Assembly (NCBI GenBank): GCA_963784425.1
Contig: CAWARM010000016.1
Coordinates: 1-64,000, forward strand
Direction of reading: 5' to 3'
DNA from: SHZL01 sp963784425
Lineage (GTDB): Bacteria; Pseudomonadota; Gammaproteobacteria; Xanthomonadales; SZUA-36
DNA: 64,000 nucleotides
Positions 8,583-17,918 of this stretch are shown here, piece by piece. The position numbers and the translations under genes were made by a program. Each line of letters starts with the position of its first letter. The stretch's first letter is position 1. Under the pieces are notes generated by a model. That model was not told where the DNA came from. It saw only the letters and a program-made list of their open reading frames with translations, and ran no database searches.

Positions 8583-9563
8583 ATGACCGGCATACCAGAC
8601 AACCCAGTAATTCAAAAACTGATTAGCACTCTGCTTCTGGGGCTGGTGCTTTGGTGTGCTACCTTGGCGGCGCCCGCCGCTGACCTCCCCAGGTTCTGTG
8701 AACGCTTGCCTCGACCGGCTTATGCCGCGTTTGAAAAGCATGCGGCGAGTAATGACTGGTTCGAAGTGTACGAAATCGCGCCCGGCATCTTTGCCCTATA
8801 TGAGCCCTACCAGTGGCAGCAAGTCATTTCTTACCTGATTCTTGGCCAGGATATGGCCCTGCTGTTTGATACCGGGAACGGCATAGGCAATATCAAGGCA
8901 GTGGTCGATCAGTTAACCGACAAGCCCGTCACTGTGCTGAACTCTCACACTCACTTTGATCATATTGGCGGAAATTTTCAGTTTGACAAAGTAGTTTCTG
9001 TCTCGACACCGTTTTCCATCGCCAACAGCCATGGGCTGGACAATGATATGGTGAAAACGGAGGCCTCTGCAGAGGCTCTGTGCAAGGGATTACCCGAAGG
9101 CGTGACCCAGGCCAGTCACCGCATCAGACCCTTCACCATTACCGATACGATTAAAGAAGGCGATGTCATCGACTTGGGCAACCGCAAGCTGGAGGTCCTG
9201 CAGGTGCCTGGTCATACCGACGATTCGATTGTCTTGCTGGACCGGAAAGCCGGGTTTCTGTGGACCGGTGACACTTTTTACGAAGGGCCCATCTGGTTGT
9301 ATTTCCCGGAAACGGACCTGGCTGCCTACCGTAAATCCATTTCCAGGCTTGCAGCGCTGGCCCCACAGTTAATAGCTCTGTTTCCGGGCCATGGCACCCC
9401 GAAAGCCTCCCCGGCCCTGCTGCTTGAGGCGCAAAAGGCATTCGAGCTGGTACTACAAGGAAAGGCTGTCTCGGTGCCAACCCGGGAAGGCGTTGTCACT
9501 TTTGAGTTCGAGGGTTTTGGCTTTCTGATGCGGGAAGATAACACCCGTCTTTCAGATCCTTAG
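8583..9563 (+). CDS. Exported metallo-beta-lactamase-fold hydrolase
   Basis: The protein has 326 residues. An N-terminal hydrophobic signal (STLLLGLVLWCATLAAPAAD) targets it to the periplasm. The dinuclear zinc signature SHTHFDHIGG, the motif PGHTDDSIVLL, the bridging Asp in FLWTGDTFY and a final His in FPGHGTP are all present, so it should be active. It belongs to the general MBL hydrolase group and not clearly to true beta-lactamases or lactonases. It starts 40 bp after the nucleoside transporter, at the junction where the region bracketed by the transporter duplication begins. The substrate is unknown. Confidence 0.8.
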   Translation: MTGIPDNPVIQKLISTLLLGLVLWCATLAAPAADLPRFCERLPRPAYAAFEKHAASNDWFEVYEIAPGIFALYEPYQWQQVISYLILGQDMALLFDTGNGIGNIKAVVDQLTDKPVTVLNSHTHFDHIGGNFQFDKVVSVSTPFSIANSHGLDNDMVKTEASAEALCKGLPEGVTQASHRIRPFTITDTIKEGDVIDLGNRKLEVLQVPGHTDDSIVLLDRKAGFLWTGDTFYEGPIWLYFPETDLAAYRKSISRLAALAPQLIALFPGHGTPKASPALLLEAQKAFELVLQGKAVSVPTREGVVTFEFEGFGFLMREDNTRLSDP

Positions 9564-9874
9564 CGAAAAAGATATTCAGCCCTCTTATTCCCGAACGTGT
9601 CATTGATAGACATACCTGGATGCGACGCGCGGGGTCTTATGTAATTTACGACAGGATCGTTCATGAATGCGCCGCGTTTGGTGGTTTGTAAGTATGTAAT
9701 GCGATAACGATTGTGACAAAAACAGGGGCTTCGGGTCAGCGGTTTACTCCTAACATAGTTTGCAGGGGTGGCCTGATCGGACAGCCCCGTGGCCAGAATT
9801 AGCCTATCGAACTTCCTGCACAATGCGCAATGATCCTGGTGTCTGCTAAGTTTTTCACTCAAGGAGACAGCAGT
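9564..9874. other. Intergenic region, 311 bp
   Basis: No gene is evident on either strand; short open frames here lack family features. The last bases include AAGGAGAC at 9861-9868, a strong ribosome binding site for the ureohydrolase start at 9875. The region presumably holds the promoter for the ureohydrolase and AraC genes, but I see no convincing sigma70 pair. Confidence 0.5.
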
Positions 9875-10959
9875 ATGGAGAAAGTGAGTCAAGCGCGAAT
9901 CACAAGGTATCAAAAGCTCGGACAACGTTCTGCACTGGATCTGAAGAACCAAGAGCTCGGTGACTTCTTCCGGCGGGTTGAATTGGAAGGGTGCCAGATG
10001 TTTCATTACCCTTTCAACCTTCAGGGCAAGGAGTGGGGCTTTTTCCGCGCCCCTTACTCCCAGGGCGCTCGATAATGTCGATATTGCGTGTGTCGGCATT
10101 CCGCTTGACAGCAGTGTGCCTAACTTCGCTGGCTCCCGCCATGGGCCTGAAGCAGTGCGTCGCTGGTCACACCTGCAGGGCCCCATGCATCATCTGACCA
10201 AGCTCATACCGTTCGAGCACTGCAATATCGTGGAATACGGCGATGTTGAATTCTCTGGATTCAACCATTCAGATCGTTTGGATGATATCTACAAAGCGTA
10301 TTGCCGGATCAAGGACGCTGGTGTTTTTCCACTGAGCATCGGTGGCGAGCACACGGCGACTTATCCAATACTCAAAGCCTTGGCTCGTGATGAACCTTTC
10401 GCATTGATTCACATTGATGCTCACTGCGACACAACAGGTCTTTTTGGTGACGATCCAAGTGAAACCCACGATGGCAACTTCGCCACTCGGATCCGTAATG
10501 GATGGCCTGATCGATCCCGAAAGAACCATACAGATTGGTATTCGCGGCTCAGGTTCCTGGGCCTGGGAATTCTCGCAGGATACTGGCATGCGAGTCGTAT
10601 ACGCCGAAGAAGTGCAAGAAAGGGGTATTCAGGCGATTATCGCCGAAGTGCGCGAGGTTGTCGGATCACATCCTTGTTATCTGACAGTGGACGTCGATGC
10701 CATCGAGCCCACGTTCATGCCGGGCACAACTGTTCCAGAACCATTTGGCTTGACGCCGTGGGAAGTGCGAGATCTGATCCGCGGTGTGCGTGGACTCAGG
10801 ATTGTGGGCGCCGACATTATGGAGATTTGTCCGCCAAGGGATTCACAAGAAATTTCAGCGATTCTCGGTGCCGCTCTGGCGTTCGAGATGCTGTGTGTTC
10901 TGAGCGAAGCACGTGAAGCCAAGACCGGTCTGAAGCGCAGGACGCACTGGAACAGATAA
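9875..10959 (+). pseudogene. Ureohydrolase (agmatinase/guanidinobutyrase family), two frameshifts
   Basis: The start at ATG 9875 has AAGGAGAC 6 bp upstream. The protein is spread over three frames, with shifts near 10067 (before LDNVDIACVGIPLD) and between about 10476 and 10500 (before DGLIDPERTIQIGIRG). Manganese-binding motifs are all present across the pieces: GGEHTATYPIL, DAHCDTTG and VDVDAIEPTFMPG. Joined, it would be about 360 residues, a normal family length. It would split a guanidino group to urea plus an amine. A distant paralogue lies at 16902-17906. Two separate indels make true decay possible, but the conserved frames on both sides would also fit sequencing error. Confidence 0.8.
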
Positions 10960-11170
10960 ATTTGTGGAGCAACCAATGGAGGAATACCCAAGGCTTCGCC
11001 GGAAAGGCTGTAGCGGCAACCAGAGTATTCACTACAGAACCTTTTTGCGGCATTCGCGCACACCGCGTATTGACGCGCAGCGAATCGCTTGTTCGAGTTT
11101 GCGGAAATTGATGGCAAGTGAGGCGAAATGCGTTAACTTGTTGGCGACAACCGGCACGGCAGGCCACGGC

Positions 11171-12196
11171 ATGCAAAACAACATCCCGACGATCTTCAGC
11201 AAGATTCTTCTCGATCTTCTGGCGGAAATGGGCTTTCATCCATCCGCACTGTTGCGAGGCACGGGCGTCGAATTGAGCGCTATTGCTGATCTGGAGGCCA
11301 GGATCAACCTGGACCAGCAGATTGCAATTTACCAGAATGCGCTTCGCGTATCGGGGAAAGCCGGGCTTGGCTTGCTGCAGGGGCAACGATCGGGGCTCAA
11401 TTATCTCGGAATAGTTGGGTATGCGATACAAACATCGGCGAATTTAGGTCAGGCGCTGCGGACATTAGTGAATTACAGCTCGATATCAGGTGCTCTGATG
11501 GACTTTAAACTCCAGGCGCATGGAGATCTTCAGGTTTTGTCAGTAACGAATATTTCTGCGCGCGGAGACGTGAGACGACATATGTTGGAAGAACACTTGG
11601 TAACGGTGGATCGAATACTCAAAACAATAACAGGGGGAAAGTTCAGTCCCATCAGGGTCACATTCGACTATCCGCGTCCGGCTTGGGCCTCCCTGTATGC
11701 ACAGATCTTTAATTGCCATATTGATTTTGACATGCCAGCCAATGCATATGAGTTCAAGACGAGCATGCTCGATATGGATGTTGTTTTGTCAGATCCTGTT
11801 ACGGCCAGGGCGTGTCAGCAAAAGTGCCAAGAAATAATTAGCCAGATGAGCAGTGCCGGCAGCTATGTCAATCAGATCAGACAACTAATATTGATGCTGC
11901 CGTGCAGGTCGCGCAATCTCGTTTCCGTTGCCGAAGAAATGAACATCAGTTCACGAAGCCTGCGGCGAAAGCTGGCAATGGAGGGTATAATTTTTCAAGG
12001 GTTGCTGGCCGAGGTTCGCCTGGAGCTTGCACTGCAGTATCTGAAAAATACAAAGCTTCCCGTAGAGGAAATTGCTTCTCTCCTGGGCTTTTCGGATGGT
12101 GCGAGTTTCAGGCATGCATTCGGAAAGTGGACGGGGTCACCGCCCAGTAGTTTTCGTTCTACACGAGATAGTCAAAATATGAGTCCACCCATTTAA
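11171..12196 (+). CDS. AraC-family transcriptional regulator (Arabinose_bd type)
   Basis: About 341 residues from ATG 11171; an in-frame ATG at 11111 is an alternative start. An N-terminal ligand-binding domain of the AraC Arabinose_bd type (residues about 20-210) is followed by a C-terminal double helix-turn-helix with SVAEEMNISSRSLRRKL and PVEEIASLLGFSDGASFRHA. This architecture is shared with OruR/ArgR-type activators of amino acid and guanidino catabolism. It lies between a ureohydrolase and the hydrolase/TonB/MFS/ureohydrolase genes, so it is probably the local activator and its inducer may be the guanidino substrate. The family assignment is secure; the inducer is inference. Confidence 0.85.
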   Translation: MQNNIPTIFSKILLDLLAEMGFHPSALLRGTGVELSAIADLEARINLDQQIAIYQNALRVSGKAGLGLLQGQRSGLNYLGIVGYAIQTSANLGQALRTLVNYSSISGALMDFKLQAHGDLQVLSVTNISARGDVRRHMLEEHLVTVDRILKTITGGKFSPIRVTFDYPRPAWASLYAQIFNCHIDFDMPANAYEFKTSMLDMDVVLSDPVTARACQQKCQEIISQMSSAGSYVNQIRQLILMLPCRSRNLVSVAEEMNISSRSLRRKLAMEGIIFQGLLAEVRLELALQYLKNTKLPVEEIASLLGFSDGASFRHAFGKWTGSPPSSFRSTRDSQNMSPPI

Positions 12197-12206
12197 GGAG
12201 TAAATC

Positions 12207-13238
12207 GTGCTCAATGTTGTTTCGATATGGTGGCCGCGTCTGGCTATGGCAGTTCTCCTGTTTGGATCATCCGGCCTGCAGATAGTCCTCGCGGACGTGA
12301 TGGAGAACTACGAAAACCGCTATGACCCCGGCCCGCCGCGCAATCTGGCTCCACCCGGGGTGAAGTCGCCGCTGGTGATTCTTGGCAGTGGCAACCCGGT
12401 ACCAAATCCGTATCGTTTTGGACCAGCCTCGGCCGTTGTGGTCAACGGCATGCCGTACCTGTTTGATGCTGGTGAGGGCGTGTGGCGCAGCCTGGCGAAG
12501 GCGGCCACATTTCATGGTGGCGCCATTGCGCGAGCATTCCAGGTGGACAATCTGACCCACCTGTTCATCACCCACATGCACCCGGATCACACGGTGGGGA
12601 TCCCGACACTCATCCTGGAATCGTGGTATCTGATGCGTTCCGTGCCCATGGATATCTATGGGCCGGTGGGGATTGAACATCGCGTTGACGCAATCCTTGA
12701 TGCATGGAAGGACACTATTGAACTGGATCTTGCCACGGACCCGACCGCACCGCCAAATGGCTGGAAGGCCCAGGGACACGATTTTGCCATTGCCAGTTCC
12801 GGAGTTGTCTTCCAGGACGAGAACGTCAAGGTGGAGGCGTTTCAGCACAAGCATTGGGAGCTGCCCTATAACTATGCCTATCGGGTCACGACACCGGACC
12901 GGGTGCTGGTGATCGGTGGTGACGGCACCGACGATGACCGTCTGATTGCTGCAGCTCAGGGGGCGGATGTGTTCGTTATGGAGGTCTGCACGGAGGCGTA
13001 TCTGGGCAATGCCCCATGGGGTGGCGAGTCACTGGAGCAGAAGCAACAGGTGATCTGGCAATACCATATCAAGCCTCGCGACCTGGCCCGCATTGCCAGC
13101 GCCGCGAAGGTAAAGCTGCTGGTGCTCTACCACGTGCAAAATTATTCCGACCCCTACGACCCAGAGGCCGTACTGAAAGAGGTGCGCCAGTACTATCAGG
13201 GCCGGGTTGAGCAGGCCCGCGATGGCGACGTTTTCTAG
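12207..13238 (+). CDS. Exported MBL-fold hydrolase (RNase Z/arylsulfatase-like branch)
   Basis: 343 residues from GTG 12207, with AAGGAG just upstream, 10 bp after the AraC stop. A signal peptide (RLAMAVLLFGSSGLQIVLA) is followed by VILGSGNPVPNP, the metal signature FITHMHPDHTVG, the Asp region VIGGDGTDDD and the final His in VLYHVQNY. The GSGxPxP start and placement of the motifs fit the RNase Z-like/arylsulfatase MBL subgroup found as periplasmic hydrolases. It differs clearly from the MBL protein at 8583. It may act on the substrate that the downstream TonB receptor imports; this is guesswork from position. Confidence 0.8.
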   Translation: MLNVVSIWWPRLAMAVLLFGSSGLQIVLADVMENYENRYDPGPPRNLAPPGVKSPLVILGSGNPVPNPYRFGPASAVVVNGMPYLFDAGEGVWRSLAKAATFHGGAIARAFQVDNLTHLFITHMHPDHTVGIPTLILESWYLMRSVPMDIYGPVGIEHRVDAILDAWKDTIELDLATDPTAPPNGWKAQGHDFAIASSGVVFQDENVKVEAFQHKHWELPYNYAYRVTTPDRVLVIGGDGTDDDRLIAAAQGADVFVMEVCTEAYLGNAPWGGESLEQKQQVIWQYHIKPRDLARIASAAKVKLLVLYHVQNYSDPYDPEAVLKEVRQYYQGRVEQARDGDVF

Positions 13239-13310
13239 GCTGACACCGGATTTGGATTAACGCCAGATTCGCGAGGTGCGGCGGGTTCTCTGGTGTCCGG
13301 TTTGTATGGG

Positions 13311-13345
13311 ATGTTGGCCTGAATGAACCTCTTTATGGCCAACAT
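13311..13345. promoter_or_regulatory. 9-bp inverted repeat upstream of the TonB receptor gene
   Basis: ATGTTGGCC (13311-13319) and GGCCAACAT (13337-13345) form a perfect 9-bp inverted repeat with a 17-bp spacer, 68 bp before the receptor start and 72 bp after the MBL stop. It may be an operator for the AraC protein or a transcript hairpin. No T-run follows, so a simple terminator is less likely. Confidence 0.45.
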
Positions 13346-13413
13346 GAACCTAGCGAACTCCGTGCCCAATATGCATTCTTCATGGTACCGGACAAGTGGA
13401 TGGAGAACGCATC

Positions 13414-15759
13414 ATGTTAGCAATGAACAGACAAAAGAGATCGTTGTTGCGAAGGCTGACAGGCATGGCGGTAGTGGCAATTGCCTCGACGGGAGGGGTG
13501 CAGCCAGGATATGCCCAGACGACAGGCATAGAAGAGGTCATTGTCACGGCACAGAAACGCGCGGAATCGATGCAGGATGTGCCCATTTCGATGCAAGCAC
13601 TGACGGGTGACGACCTGCGTGAACTGGGTCTGAAGAATGCCAGCGATGTTCTCAACATGTTCGCCAACGTGAGTTCGATAGATGCTGGCGGCACGAAGCA
13701 GAACTTCTTTATCCGCGGTGTGGGCACAGCGGATTTTCATCTTAACACCGTCGGTGCAGTGGGTGTTTACCTTGACGAGGTCTCGATCAACGCTCCGGTC
13801 GCCGTATCGTTCAGCCTGTTCGATACGGAACGCGTAGAAGTGCTGCGCGGCCCGCAAAACACGCTGTATGGGCGCAATACCACAGGCGGTGCTGTCCTCT
13901 ATATCAGCCGAAAGCCCGCTATTGGGGATGACATGAACGGACGTCTGGAGCTGGATTTCGGGCGCTTCGACCAGGTTTACATTGAGGGGGCAATAGGGGT
14001 TCCGCTGGGCGAAACCACGGCAATGCGCCTTGCTTTTGTCAGCAACAATCGCGGTGGCGCCTACAACAATCTTACGATGGATGAGAAAACCGGCGACGTC
14101 GACAAGCAAGCTGTGCGGCTGCAATTCCTGTGGGAACCGAGCGAAAGCACCAGCGTGCTGCTTAACGTGCACGGCGGAAAAGACAGATCGGAGGCGGTGC
14201 CCTACAAGAATGTTGGATTGTTGGATCCGGCCGATCTGAGCCAGCCATGCGCTGCCGCGGAATCAGCGCATGTGCAGGATCAGCCCAATTGCGTGGACGT
14301 CACCGGGTACCGGGACAGCTACGACCACTGGTGGGATGTCTTCGACGGCATGACCAACCGTCAGGACGTAGACTCCAGTGGCGCTTCGCTCCGGCTCGAC
14401 TGGGAAATCAGCAGCCTCACGCTCACCTCGATCAGCGCCTACGACTCAACGAAAGCCAAATACAGCGAAGACACGGATGGCCAGCCCTTGGTGGTTTTCC
14501 AGTTCTATCAGGAAGGCGATTACGATCAGTGGTCGCAAGAATTGCGCCTGACATCCGATACTGCAGCTGATTTGCGCTGGATTGTGGGTGCTTTCCTTTT
14601 TTCGGAGGACGCCAACTACGTTAGCGCTGTACGGCGAACGCCAGCTGGAAACCCAGGCAACGCTGGACCGGGCTATTTCAATGTAGTGCCGAACACCATT
14701 GTCAATCAGGACGATAAAGCCTATTCCGCCTATGGCCAGGCCGATTACGATTTCAGCGATAGGCTGACCGCCACGCTGGGCTTGCGTTACTCGTATGAGG
14801 AAAAAACCGGCGACAACACGGCTTCGGTGCGTTGTGTGGGAATGGGTGGGCCGCCTTTCTGTCCTGCGTTTGATGATCAGGCATTTATCGGTCGCGATGA
14901 ATTGCTTGGATTTCCGGCACTGGTGGACCCGTTCACCGAAGAACTCGACGCGAGCTGGTCCGAATGGGGTGGGCGGTTTGCGCTCGATTACAAGGTGAGC
15001 GACGATGCGATGGTGTATGGAAGCGTGTCGCGGGGTTTCAAGGTCGGCAACTTCAGTATTGCAGCGCTGCAGGCATTGCTGGGGAATGCTTCGCAGGAAG
15101 TCGATTCGGAAATCCTGTGGGCGTATGAACTCGGATTCAAATCCGAGCTTGCGGATGGCACGCTGCAATTGAATGGTGCAATTTTCTATTATGATTGGAC
15201 AGACCTGCAGACATTCCAGCCCCTACTCGATCCAGTTTCCGGCATTGCATTACCGCAACTGCTCAATGTGCCAAAGTCGGCGTTGACTGGGGCAGAACTT
15301 GAACTGTTGTGGGTGCCGGCGCCGGATTGGCTGGCGCAGTTGGGAATGGGATATACCGACTCCAAAATTAAAGATGGTGGCTATATCGTAGGCGCCGACG
15401 ATGGCAACAAACTACCGGGAGCCCCGCCGTGGACTCTCAACGGATTGTTGAGAAAAGAATTTCACATCGGAGACGGCGTGTTGTCATTTCAGACTCTCGT
15501 CCGTTTTACGGGTGAAACCACCTTCGACGTCGCCAATGCTGACATCCTGACCGAAGGCTCTTACTGGATCGTCAATGTCCGGGGCGCCTACCGCTGGGGG
15601 CCTGAGGAGCGCTACGAAGTGGCGGTGTGGGGCAATGAGTTGACGGGTGACGAGTACTGCCGCAACCTCACCAGTCTGCAGGGGTTGGCGGAGTCGGTCG
15701 GGTGCATTCCGAGTCAAGGACGTCCGACCTACGGCATCACTGCATCAGTGAGCTTTTGA
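13414..15759 (+). CDS. TonB-dependent outer-membrane receptor
   Basis: About 781 residues from ATG 13414. A signal peptide ends near VQPGYAQ. The TonB box region EEVIVTAQKRAESMQDVP is followed by a plug domain (VEVLRGPQNTLYGRNTTGGAVL) and a C-terminal 22-strand barrel that ends in a typical aromatic residue (GITASVSF). This is the FecA/Pfam TonB_dep_Rec class common in oligotrophic proteobacteria for uptake of carbohydrates, aromatics or steroids as well as iron. With the AraC gene upstream and an MFS transporter and a ureohydrolase downstream, it likely brings the module's substrate across the outer membrane. Confidence 0.9.
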   Translation: MLAMNRQKRSLLRRLTGMAVVAIASTGGVQPGYAQTTGIEEVIVTAQKRAESMQDVPISMQALTGDDLRELGLKNASDVLNMFANVSSIDAGGTKQNFFIRGVGTADFHLNTVGAVGVYLDEVSINAPVAVSFSLFDTERVEVLRGPQNTLYGRNTTGGAVLYISRKPAIGDDMNGRLELDFGRFDQVYIEGAIGVPLGETTAMRLAFVSNNRGGAYNNLTMDEKTGDVDKQAVRLQFLWEPSESTSVLLNVHGGKDRSEAVPYKNVGLLDPADLSQPCAAAESAHVQDQPNCVDVTGYRDSYDHWWDVFDGMTNRQDVDSSGASLRLDWEISSLTLTSISAYDSTKAKYSEDTDGQPLVVFQFYQEGDYDQWSQELRLTSDTAADLRWIVGAFLFSEDANYVSAVRRTPAGNPGNAGPGYFNVVPNTIVNQDDKAYSAYGQADYDFSDRLTATLGLRYSYEEKTGDNTASVRCVGMGGPPFCPAFDDQAFIGRDELLGFPALVDPFTEELDASWSEWGGRFALDYKVSDDAMVYGSVSRGFKVGNFSIAALQALLGNASQEVDSEILWAYELGFKSELADGTLQLNGAIFYYDWTDLQTFQPLLDPVSGIALPQLLNVPKSALTGAELELLWVPAPDWLAQLGMGYTDSKIKDGGYIVGADDGNKLPGAPPWTLNGLLRKEFHIGDGVLSFQTLVRFTGETTFDVANADILTEGSYWIVNVRGAYRWGPEERYEVAVWGNELTGDEYCRNLTSLQGLAESVGCIPSQGRPTYGITASVSF

Positions 15760-15775
15760 CAATTGAAATAAGTTT

Positions 15776-16915
15776 ATGCAATCGCGCGATCCGCTCACGC
15801 ATGTCATCGGTACCTGCGCTGCACAGATAGCGGCAATTGCGACGCCGATCATCTCCCCACTGATAATCGGTGGTCTCATTGTCGGGTTTCGTGTCGGCGA
15901 GGCGGAAGCCGGTGGATTAATGACCGTTGAATTATTGACCATCGGTTTTATCAGCATCGCTGTTGCGCCGTTCATCGCCAGGGTCCCGCATCACCTGTTG
16001 GCAATAGCTGGGGCATCAGTTCTAATTTTGGCCAGCGTCAGCTCGGCCCGGGTTGTCGATTTTAATGAACTCTACCTGTGGCGCATCCTGGCGGGGATCG
16101 GCTGTGGCTGCCTGGTGACAACGGCCAATGCCGCCATTGCACAGTCCCGCGCACCCATTCTGCTATATGGCCTGGCTTGGGCTGCCGCTTACACCGTCAC
16201 AGCCGCTTTGGCAATAGTGATAACCGAGACCAACGAAACAGTCACAGCCAATATCGTTTACGCCTGGCTCGCCGGCGCATTGATATTCTTTCTACCCTTG
16301 CTTTGGTTGTTGCCAAAACAGGGCGGAAAAGCTTCAGCGTCGCCTTTCCCCCGGGAAACACTCAAGACGGGGTCAAGGTTAATGCTGGGGATCATGATCT
16401 TTGGCATAAGCATGATGGCCTATTACGCCTTTCTTGAGCGAATTGCCACCTCCATCGGTGCCAGCCCCGCAGTAACAGGTCGAATCATCGCAGCATCCCA
16501 GGTTGCCGGAATTGCAGGCGGTTTGATTGCTGCTCACGTCGCGAATACATTTGGCTTGTTGCGCTCTCTTCTCAGTGCCACGGTTTTGCACGCCCTTGTC
16601 ATCGTCTTCGCAATTTGGACCGAGCAGACTTTGTTCCTTGGCATTGCGGCATTCTCCGAAGCGGTGCTGTTTATCATCATTATCACACTCGTTCTTACCT
16701 TGGCAGCACAAGTTGACAGTAAAGGACGGTGGGCCGCTGCTGCAGGGGGGGTGTTTACCCTCAGTACCGCATTCGGTCCGATATTGGGTGGAGTCCTTAT
16801 CGAAAAATTCGGTTACGTCACAATTGCCTGGTTACAAGTACTGGCGGTCGCTCCTGGCGTTTATATTTTTGCGCGGGTACAGAGAGAAGTAGATCAAAAA
16901 AATGAATCCAAATAA
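15776..16915 (+). CDS. Major facilitator superfamily transporter
   Basis: 379 residues with about 12 predicted membrane helices and no large soluble domain. The overall hydrophobic pattern, a central loop after residue 180 (PKQGGKASAS) and a C-terminal half opening with LMLGIMIFGISMMAYYAFLE fit MFS. It starts 16 bp after the TonB receptor stop and overlaps the ureohydrolase start by 14 bp, which suggests translational coupling and a shared substrate. Probable role: moving the receptor's ligand from periplasm to cytoplasm for amidino hydrolysis. The substrate cannot be read from the sequence. Confidence 0.8.
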   Translation: MQSRDPLTHVIGTCAAQIAAIATPIISPLIIGGLIVGFRVGEAEAGGLMTVELLTIGFISIAVAPFIARVPHHLLAIAGASVLILASVSSARVVDFNELYLWRILAGIGCGCLVTTANAAIAQSRAPILLYGLAWAAAYTVTAALAIVITETNETVTANIVYAWLAGALIFFLPLLWLLPKQGGKASASPFPRETLKTGSRLMLGIMIFGISMMAYYAFLERIATSIGASPAVTGRIIAASQVAGIAGGLIAAHVANTFGLLRSLLSATVLHALVIVFAIWTEQTLFLGIAAFSEAVLFIIIITLVLTLAAQVDSKGRWAAAAGGVFTLSTAFGPILGGVLIEKFGYVTIAWLQVLAVAPGVYIFARVQREVDQKNESK

Positions 16916-17906
16916 ATTTCAAAAATTACAAGAAAAATATGCTGAACTGGAATCCCATGAGGTGGATGATCTGGAACAACATGACGCTGATGAGCTTCTC
17001 GAGCCACATTATTCCGGAATAAGGACACTGTTGGATGCACCGTACCAGAAGAATCTGGATAACCTGGATATAGCATTGATAGGTGTCCCGTTCGATCTGG
17101 GTGTGACGCGACGTGCCGGCGCACGGTTTGGACCCAAGGCAATTCGAGAAGAAGGAGCGATGGTCGGCCCGATGAATGATGAAACCAAAGTCAATCCGTT
17201 CAAGTTGTGCCGGATCGCGGACGTGGGTGATGTAGATTTGTTGGTCTATACTCTGGAAGCCGGCATTAATAGGATTGAAGACTACTTCCAAAAAATAATG
17301 GACGCCAATGTCGTTCCGGTCTCGGCTGGTGGTGACCATTCTGTTACCTATCCCATTTTGAAGGCTATAGGCAGAAAGGAACCGGTTGGCATGATTCACA
17401 TTGATGCTCATTGCGACACCATGGGCGAATTGGCAGGCAGCAAGTTTCACCATGGGGGTCCATTCCGCCAGGCTGTGCTGGCCGGTGTGCTGGACCCGGA
17501 AAGATCCATCCAGATCGGTATCCGAGGTGCTGCCGAACCATTTTGGGAGTTCTCTTATGACTCCGGAATGACTGTCATCCATATCGAGGATGTCGTTTCC
17601 ATGGGTATGGATAAGGTAATCCATAAGGCACGTGAGGTTATCGGCGACGGCCCAACCTACATTACTTTTGATGTGGATGGACTGGATCCGGTCTATGCAC
17701 CGGGAACCGGCACCCCTGAAATAGGTGGACTCAGTACGCGTGAAGCGATACAGATACTACGTGGATTACGGGGTGGCAACTTCGTCGGTGGCGACCTCGT
17801 GGAAGTTGCGCCGGAATATGACGCCACGTCCAATACGAGTCAGGTCGGTAAACAAATGATGTTTGAAATTCTTTGTCTGGTCGCTGAATCAGTTTGCAAG
17901 CGTTAG
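16902..17906 (+). CDS. Ureohydrolase (agmatinase/guanidinobutyrase family)
   Basis: The 334-residue protein is intact. Manganese ligands are visible: H146 in GGDHSVTYPIL, D168/H170/D172 in DAHCD, and D257/D259 in DVDGLDP. An N-terminal extension of about 50 charged residues (HEVDDLEQHDADELLEP) precedes the catalytic core, as in guanidinobutyrase and guanidinopropionase relatives. It should release urea from a guanidino compound. The start overlaps the MFS gene. It is the last intact gene before the truncated transporter copy. Agmatine, guanidinobutyrate, guanidine-like and biguanide substrates all remain possible. Confidence 0.88.
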   Translation: MNPNKFQKLQEKYAELESHEVDDLEQHDADELLEPHYSGIRTLLDAPYQKNLDNLDIALIGVPFDLGVTRRAGARFGPKAIREEGAMVGPMNDETKVNPFKLCRIADVGDVDLLVYTLEAGINRIEDYFQKIMDANVVPVSAGGDHSVTYPILKAIGRKEPVGMIHIDAHCDTMGELAGSKFHHGGPFRQAVLAGVLDPERSIQIGIRGAAEPFWEFSYDSGMTVIHIEDVVSMGMDKVIHKAREVIGDGPTYITFDVDGLDPVYAPGTGTPEIGGLSTREAIQILRGLRGGNFVGGDLVEVAPEYDATSNTSQVGKQMMFEILCLVAESVCKR

Positions 17907-17918
17907 TCAGCTATCGGT

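Noticed and set aside
8583..9563. Assignment as a beta-lactamase resistance gene
   Set aside because: Only the general MBL metal motifs are present; the spacing and surrounding genes do not single out a lactamase class.
9560..10186. Minus-strand frame of 208 codons across the gap before the ureohydrolase
   Set aside because: Most of it mirrors the ureohydrolase coding sequence; no motif, signal or ribosome binding site supports it.
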